A stretch of DNA of 64,000 nucleotides from contig JAVTVX010000002.1 in the NCBI GenBank assembly GCA_033439265.1, positions 7,104,174-7,168,173 on the forward strand, given 5' to 3'. The notes beneath the pieces were generated by a model. It worked only from the letters and a program-made list of their open reading frames with translations, had not been told where the DNA came from and made no database searches. This stretch comes from Dillenia suffruticosa (taxonomy: Eukaryota; Streptophyta; Magnoliopsida; Dilleniales; Dilleniaceae). Below, one piece after another: positions 57,736 through 64,000 of this stretch. How positions within the stretch are numbered: position 1 is the stretch's first letter; each line of letters begins with the position of its first letter. The translations under genes and the position numbers were made by a program.

Positions 57736-58330
57736 CATTTATTAGTTGATATACATTTATTACTATGTTACCATGGTTACCATTTTTTTACCATTTTTGT
57801 TAAAAACACTTGTTATCATTTCTTATTACTTGTTACCACTTCTTACTACTTGTGACCATGTTATATTATACAAATTTTACATAATTATTGCTTTACCAGT
57901 TGTAACGTCCATTTATTTTTTGTTAGTATAATAATAAAAGTACATTTGTTATAGATCATTTGTTACTACTAAACCATTTATTACCATGTTATATTATACA
58001 AATTTTATATAATTATTGAATTATCACTTGTTACGTTAGACCAATCCATGTTACCATTTATTCCTTGTTAGCTATCACTTGTAGATAAAAAATAAAAGTT
58101 ACCATATTATTTATTATTAAACTATAATACAAGTACACGTGGAGTTTATATTTGTTATTTGTTATAAATCAATTGTTATCACATTTTATCATTGTTACTA
58201 TGTTACGATATAAATAGAGAATAAAAGTAATTATTATCATTTGTTACAATTTGTAAGAAGAGAAAATAGTTGTTATTACTATTTCTTACCACTTATTACC
58301 ATACCACATTACAATACATAATACGAAGAA
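57736..58330. repeat. TTGTTACCA array (second)
   Basis: Units with ACTTGTTACCA, TTATATTATACAAATTTTAC, ATAATTATTG and ATTTGTTACAATTTGTAAGA match the array at 54180-54840. Block plus array is therefore a duplicated higher-order unit. Confidence 0.75.
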
Positions 58331-58529
58331 GAAGAATGAAAATAGGGTGATTAAAAATATAAAAAATATTTCTCTTATCCATTGTAAATGAAATATGAGA
58401 AGAGTGAAGTAAATGAAATAAAGAGAGAATAGCAGAAGGAGAAACATTAATTAATAGAGAATATTTTCTTGATGATGGCAAAATCTAAATATTCAATAAA
58501 ACCAATACGTAATAGTATTAATGCCAAAC

Positions 58530-58800
58530 TTTTGACGTCTCTTTATTTGGCGCCAAGAAATGACGTCAAATAAGAAAGAAGAGGAGGAGGAAGTGGGAGG
58601 AAGTGGGAGGAAGCACTATAAAAAATGCGCCATTTACCAACGGCCCCTTTATCATGACAGGGACAACTGCTTATCTCATACAAATCGACAAAGGACGACT
58701 CGTCTCCATACAAATCGACGAAAGTTTTTCTCTCTTCGACCCATCTCACATATTCATCCTCTCTCCCTCTCTCTTCTCTTCTCCACCTTTCTTTTGATCT
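58530..58800 (+). promoter_or_regulatory. Promoter-like segment with palindromic E2F-type site
   Basis: TTTGGCGCCAAG at 58546-58557 is a palindromic match to the E2F consensus (TTTSGCGC). It is flanked almost symmetrically by TGACGT (58533-58538) and TGACGTCA (58561-58568), which are bZIP/TGA-type sites. TATAAAAAA is at 58617-58625. Downstream is an imperfect 33 bp duplication around CATACAAATCGAC (58678, 58710) and a CT-rich leader (58750-58800). The order resembles a plant promoter and 5' UTR rather than repeat DNA. Activity is unproven. Confidence 0.5.
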
Positions 58801-59557
58801 TTTCTCACATGCGAAACATTGATCTGATGGTTTCTTTATCGATTTAGATTTCACCATGTTTTCTCCTCTACTATGATTGATCTCAACGGAACAATTTTTT
58901 CTTTGTTTTTTGATTGTCCGTTCATCTTTTTTCATTGGCCTCTACAGACACACTCTTTCTCCCTGCTTGCAAGTCAACGTTTAGGGCCTTTCAAAGGTCA
59001 GATCTGCTTCCCCCTTTTCTTTTTCTTACATTCACATTTGTTATAAATAAAGCACCATTTTCGTTTATATTTTAGTTGCATCATTCATTTCTTTTATGAT
59101 TAATTAATTATTGATCATTTCTTTTATGGCTAACTACATTTTCTTAGTTTTTGTTTGCGGGGGGAGGATTAAGATGGAAACATAGAATTTTATACGTAGG
59201 GTTAAGTCTCCAATATTTAAAGAAAAAACATGATTTCTATTTTAGTCTCTATGTAGTAATTGATGCATGATTTAAAGTGAAAATCATCATAGTAATGTTC
59301 TCTAAAAAGGTTTTGGGTTGTCCCATTTATGATTTTTAATTAACAGTACTTTCATCCTATAATGAGCTGTCAGCTGTAATATATGTTTTCATTTTTTATT
59401 ATTTTGTTTGGTACTATTTATGGAGGAATTAGAGAATGATATTTCATTTAAGATGAGAAGCATCGCAATATAACTCCTTATGCACTATTCTTTATACCAA
59501 ATCTTGAGTTAATTGCCAATTTCAAGCATTGTAACAACTCTTATTGTGCTATAAATT

Positions 59558-59778
59558 GTTCCAGGTATTTATGTTGCTGGTGTGGAGTAAAGGTGGGCAG
59601 CCAAGTGAAGGAATTAAAGGTTGGCAATGAATTCTACAGTGATATTAGTGAGAAAGAATTGAAGTATCCCAAGCAATTTAGCTCCTTAGCCGAGTACGCG
59701 GTTGTTGAGGAGAAATTGTTCGCACTTAAACCAAAGAACTTGGACTTTGCTAAAGATGCGGGGCTTCCTCTAGCAATG
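59558..59778 (+). pseudogene. Captured alkenal/quinone reductase exon fragment
   Basis: GTTCCAGGT...TATGTTGCTGGTGTGG followed by VGSQVKELKVGNEFYSDISE, KELKYPKQFSSLAEYAVVEE and KLFALKPKNLDFAKDAGLPL matches the NADPH-dependent alkenal/2-methylene-furan-3-one reductase family (medium-chain reductase, often plastid). Relative to the family (GYDVAGVVVKVG) a base or more is missing near 59583-59590. This frameshifts the start, and homology stops after GLPLA. Only about 70 codons of a roughly 330-380-residue protein remain, with no NADPH-binding motif. It lies inside the putative CACTA element next to GC-rich island 4. Confidence 0.85.
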
Positions 59779-59827
59779 TGGCCACTGACATAATTCAATT
59801 TTCAAAACCATACATGGATAATTTCTG

Positions 59828-60090
59828 CACGGTACAGCCGCGCCGCTGCTCACGGTACAGTCATCCAGGCGTACGTACCATGCATTATCGCATGCATGGC
59901 ACAGCCACGCTAGATTTCGCGGTACAACCATCCAGGCGTACCCACGCATGCATTATTGCATGAGCGGCACAGCTGCGTTTGCCTCCGCGGTACAGCCGTC
60001 CAGGTGTATCCACGCATGCATTATTGCATGAGCGGCACCATTGCTCTTACCTCCACGGTACAGCCGTCCAGGCATGAACACACATGATAG
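59828..60090. repeat. GC-rich tandem array, about 75-80 bp unit (island 4)
   Basis: About four units with CGGTACAGCCGTCCAGGCGT, then ACCCACGCATGCATTATTGC and ATGAGCGGCACAGC. It shares GGYACARCCG and CCAGGC words with island 1 (52371-52830). Confidence 0.88.
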
Positions 60091-63000
60091 TAACTTTACT
60101 ATGTAAGCACAACAAAATATAGTAATATTTACTATAATATAATAACAATTAATATTATAATAACGAATATGAAAACTAGTAAATTTATTTCTCTCTCATG
60201 ATAAAAGAATAGTTACATTTACTATTAAACTAACCACAATAGTCGAATTAACAGATAATAATATATAGTAACATTTACTACGTAAGCACAATAAAATACA
60301 GAAACATGTACTATAAAAAGCTAACATTTACTATTATAATAACGGGATATGAAAGATAATAAATTTATTTGTCTCTCATGATAAAAGAATAGTAACATTT
60401 ACTATTAACCTAACCACAATAGTCATATGAACAGATAATAAAATATAGTAATATTTACTATAAAAACTACAACGAACCGCCGGCATGAGGCATGAATCGT
60501 GAGTTTTAACATTAATTTATTTTAATTCATATTTAATTTAACAATATACCATTTTAACATTTCAATTTTAACATTTAAATGAGAAATTCATTGTAACATT
60601 TACTATTAATGTAACCACAATAGTCAAATTAACAGATAATAACATATAGTAATATTTATTATATAATCACAACAAAATATAGTAACTTTTACTATAAAAT
60701 AGTAACATTTACTATTAAAATAGGTACAATAATGTAATTAACAAATAATAACATATGATAATATTTATTATATAATCACAATAAAATATAGTAATATTTA
60801 CTATATTTTATACAATAAACCGTCGGCATGAGGCATGAACCGTCAGTTTTAACATTTAATTATTTTAATTCACATTTAATTTAACAATATATTATTTTAA
60901 TATTTCAATTTTAACATTTCAACGAGAATTTCATAGTAACATTTAATATTAAACTAACCACAATAGTCAAATTAATAGATAATAACATATAGTAACATTT
61001 ATAATATAATCATAACAAAATATAGTAACATTTACTATTATAATAACGGATGTGAAAGGTAATAAATTTATTTCTCTTATGATAAAAGGATAGTAACATT
61101 TACTATTAATCTAACTACAATAGTTCAATTAACAGATAATAATATATAGTAACATTTACTACACAACTACAATAAAATATAGTAACATTTATTATATTTT
61201 ATACAATGCACCGCCGGCATGAGGCATGAATTGTCGGTTTTAATATTAATTTATTTTAATTTACATTTAATTTAACAATATACCATTTTAACATTTCAAT
61301 TTTAATATTTCAACGAGAACTCTATAATAACATTTACTATTAATCTAACCACAATAGTGAAATTAACAAATAATAGTATATAGTAACATTTACTATATTA
61401 TCACAATAAAATATAGTAAAATTTACTATAAAATAGTAACAATTACTATTATAATAACGGATGTAAAAAATAGTAAATTTATTTGTTTCTCCTGATAAAA
61501 GAATAGTAATATTTACTATTAAGCTAATCATAATAATACAATTAATAGATAATAATATATAATAATATTTACTATGTAATCATAATAAAATATAGTAATA
61601 TTTACTATAAAAACTACAATGAACCGCCGGCATGAGGCATGAATCGTCAGACTGTCGGTTTTAACATTAATTTATTTTAATTCACATTTAATTTAATAAT
61701 ATACCATTTTAATATTTCAACGAGAATTTCATAGTAACATTTACTATTAAGCAAATCACAATAGTCAAATTAACAGATAATAATATATAGTAACATTTAT
61801 TACGTAAGCATAATAAAATATAATAATATTTACTTTAAAATAGTAATATTTACTATTATAATAAAGAATGATAAATACAGTAAATTTATTTATCTTTTAT
61901 AATAAAATGATAGTAACATTTACTATTAAATTATCCACAATAGTCAAATTAATTGATAATAATATATAATAATATTTATTGTGTAATCATAATAAAATAT
62001 AGTAACATTTACTATAAAAACTATAATGAACCATCGGCATGAGACATGACCGCTGGTTTTAACATTAATTTATTTTAACTCATATTTAATTTGACAATAT
62101 ACCATTTTAATATTTCAATTTTAACATTTCAACGAAAACTCCATAATAATATTTACTATTAAACTAATCACAATAATCCAATTAACAGATAGTAATATAT
62201 AGTAACATTTACTATGTAAGCGCAATAAAATATAATAACATTTACTACAAAATAGTAACATTTACTATTATAATAGCAAATAATAACGGATGTGTAAGGT
62301 AGTAAATTATTTGTCTCTTATGATAAAAGGATAGTAATATTTATTATTAATTTAATCACAATAGTCCAATCTCAATAAAATATAATAATATTTACTATAA
62401 AAGCTACAATGAACTGCTGGCATGAGGCATGAACCGTCGGTTTTAATATTAATTTATTTTAATTCATATTTAATTTAACAATATACCATTTTAACATTTC
62501 AATTTTAATATTTTAACGAAAATTCTATAATAACATTTACTATTAAACTAATTACAATAATCAAATTAATAGATAATAACATATAGTAACATTTACTATA
62601 TAAGCACAATAAAATATAATAACATTTACTAAAAAAGTTACAATGAATCGACGACATGAGAAATGAACCGTCGGTTTTAACATTAATTTATTTTAATTCA
62701 CATTTAATTTAACAATATATAATTTTAATATTTCAATTTTATCATTTTAACGATAACTCCATAGTAATATTTATTATTAAATTAACCATAATAGTCAAAT
62801 TAACAGATAATAACATATAATAATATTTAGTATATAATCACAATAAAGTATAGTAACATTTATTATAAAATATAGTAACATTTACTATAAAATAGTAACA
62901 TTTACTATTATAATAATGGATATGAAATATAATAAATTTATTTATCTCTCATGATAAAATGATAGTAATATTTATTATGAATCTAACAACAATAGTCGAA

Positions 63001-63830
63001 TTAACAGATAATAATATATATAACATTTACTATGTAATTACAATAAAATATAGTAATATTTGCCATAAAATAATAACATTTACTATAAACTAGTAATATT
63101 TACTATTATAATAACGGATATAGAAGGTAGCAAATTTATTTGTCTCTCATGATAAAATGATAGTAATATTTACTATTAAATTAACCACAATAGTTGAATT
63201 AACAGATAATAAAATATAGTAACATTTACTATGTAATAACAATAAAATATAGTAACATTTACTATAAAATAGTAATATTTACTATTATAATAACGGATGT
63301 GAAAATTAGTAAATTTATTTGTTTCTCATGATAAAAGAATAGTAACATTTACTATTAAAGTAATCACAATAGTCGAATTAACAGATAGTATAATATAGTA
63401 ACATTTACTATTATAATAACGGATGTAAAATATAGTAAATTTATTTGTCTCCTATAATAAAAGAATAGTAACATTTTCTATTAACCTAATCACAATAGTC
63501 AAATTGACAGATAATAACATATAGTAACTGTTACTATATAACCACAATAAAATATAGTAATATTTATAATAAAATAGTAATATTTACTATTATAATAATA
63601 CACGTGAAACGTAGTAAAATTATTTGTTTCTCATCATAAAAGGATACTAACATTTACTATTAAACTAACCATAATAATTAAATTAACAGATAATAAGATA
63701 TGATAACATTTATTATATAACCACAATAACATTTACTATAAAATAATAACATTTATTATAATATAGTAACATTTACGGCAAAATAGTAACACTTACCACT
63801 ATTTATCATTTCCTTTTACACTTATCATTT
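60090..63830. repeat. Large array of ATAGTAACATTTACTAT motifs with a higher-order unit of about 350-410 bp (right)
   Basis: Dozens of copies of ATAGTAACATTTACTAT and variants, in units that also hold CCGCCGGCATGAGGCATGAA, a TTTTAACATTAATTTATTTT block and TTAACAGATAATAACATATA. The CATGAGGCATGAA box starts near 60483, 60827, 61214, 61627, 62036, 62417 and 62652, giving spacings of about 340-410 bp and then 235 bp. After 62.9 kb the box is lost and shorter units of about 120-170 bp dominate. The motif is the inverted counterpart of the left array at 50640-51480. Confidence 0.85.
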
Positions 63831-64000
63831 TTTACTATATTCACTCATCATCACAACAGCTGAAACATCTTTCAAAATCGTGAGTATAAAATCTATATTT
63901 TGTCATCACAACTTATAGTCGTAAGGATATAGGTATGTAAATTCAGGCATTTTTATATACGTAAGTATAGAGTATTGTTTATACAAACGGTTTGCTATCT
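63831..64000. other. Window end, unassigned
   Basis: The TTACTAT motif density drops and mixed sequence follows (CATCACAACAGCTGAAACATC). No terminal CACTA complement is seen up to 64000. Confidence 0.5.

Larger units (their letters stand above)
50496..64000. mobile_element. Putative giant non-autonomous CACTA-type element, right end beyond window
   Basis: The segment starts with CACTATAACGGAAATAG at 50496, directly after TTA. It is followed by about 850 bp of closely spaced TAGTAAATATTACTA motifs. The complementary form (ATAGTAACATTTACTAT) fills 60090-63830, so the same motif flanks the interior in inverted orientation, as the subterminal repeats of CACTA (En/Spm) elements do. The interior is very AT-rich, lacks a transposase frame, and contains GC-rich tandem islands, triplicated blocks and a captured gene fragment. 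The complement of the left terminus is not in the window, so the element cannot be closed. An alternative is a nest of several smaller elements plus satellite DNA. Confidence 0.5.

Noticed and set aside
58543..58935. 130-codon - strand frame, Glu/Arg-rich
   Set aside because: It is opposite a CT-rich leader-like segment and shows no domain. Composition explains the open frame.
59593..59793. Functional small reductase
   Set aside because: Too short, frameshifted at the start and without the NADPH-binding region; treated as a captured fragment.
60090..63830. CRISPR-like array of regularly spaced repeats
   Set aside because: Plant DNA; the spacers are themselves repeated and the motif is degenerate and near-palindromic. 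It fits transposon or satellite repeats.

Overview
The window is plant nuclear DNA. It has spliced genes with GT-AG introns, plant-specific protein families, and intron and intergenic DNA filled with plant LTR, LINE and DNA-transposon remnants. The long introns (up to about 11.4 kb) suggest a large-genome angiosperm. I cannot name the species from sequence alone.

Two host genes are supported. (1) Positions 2699-46219 on the + strand hold the 3' 31 coding exons of a FORGETTER1 / strawberry notch-type helicase gene. All exon phases close: 3336 nt, or 1111 codons before the stop. The 5' exons lie outside the window. The protein carries Walker A, DECH, SAT and QxxGRxHR helicase motifs with a C4HC3 PHD finger between the two helicase lobes. 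(2) Positions 46669-48048 on the - strand hold a complete two-exon type II metacaspase (423 aa, catalytic His86 and Cys139). The two genes converge tail to tail with about 450 bp between stop codons.

The helicase introns hold, from left to right: a compact non-autonomous LTR element with intact ends and target duplication (17-2036); a sense-strand L1-type LINE relic (about 3690-6728); a defective Ty1/copia element with one complete and one truncated LTR (8167-12921); a Ty3-type gag/protease relic (about 13890-15330); an antisense LINE relic (about 15800-16810); a Harbinger-like element carrying what looks like a small heat-shock-domain fragment (21890-23133); further LINE pieces (about 30 kb and 37.7-38.8 kb); an antisense RTE-type LINE end (43225-44205); and several tandem duplications.

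The region upstream of the metacaspase (48.1-50.5 kb) is AT-rich. It contains a small inverted copy of the metacaspase 5' UTR and start codon.

From about 50496 to the window end lies a different kind of sequence: very AT-rich, with no transposase seen, broken by four GC-rich repeat islands. It starts with CACTA and is flanked on both sides by arrays of the same near-palindromic TAGTAAATRTTACTA motif in opposite orientations. It also encloses a promoter-like segment with a palindromic E2F-type site and a frameshifted, truncated exon of a chloroplast alkenal/quinone reductase gene. The best reading is a giant non-autonomous CACTA-type element, with internal amplification and gene capture, whose right end lies beyond the window. 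This is the most unusual part of the window.
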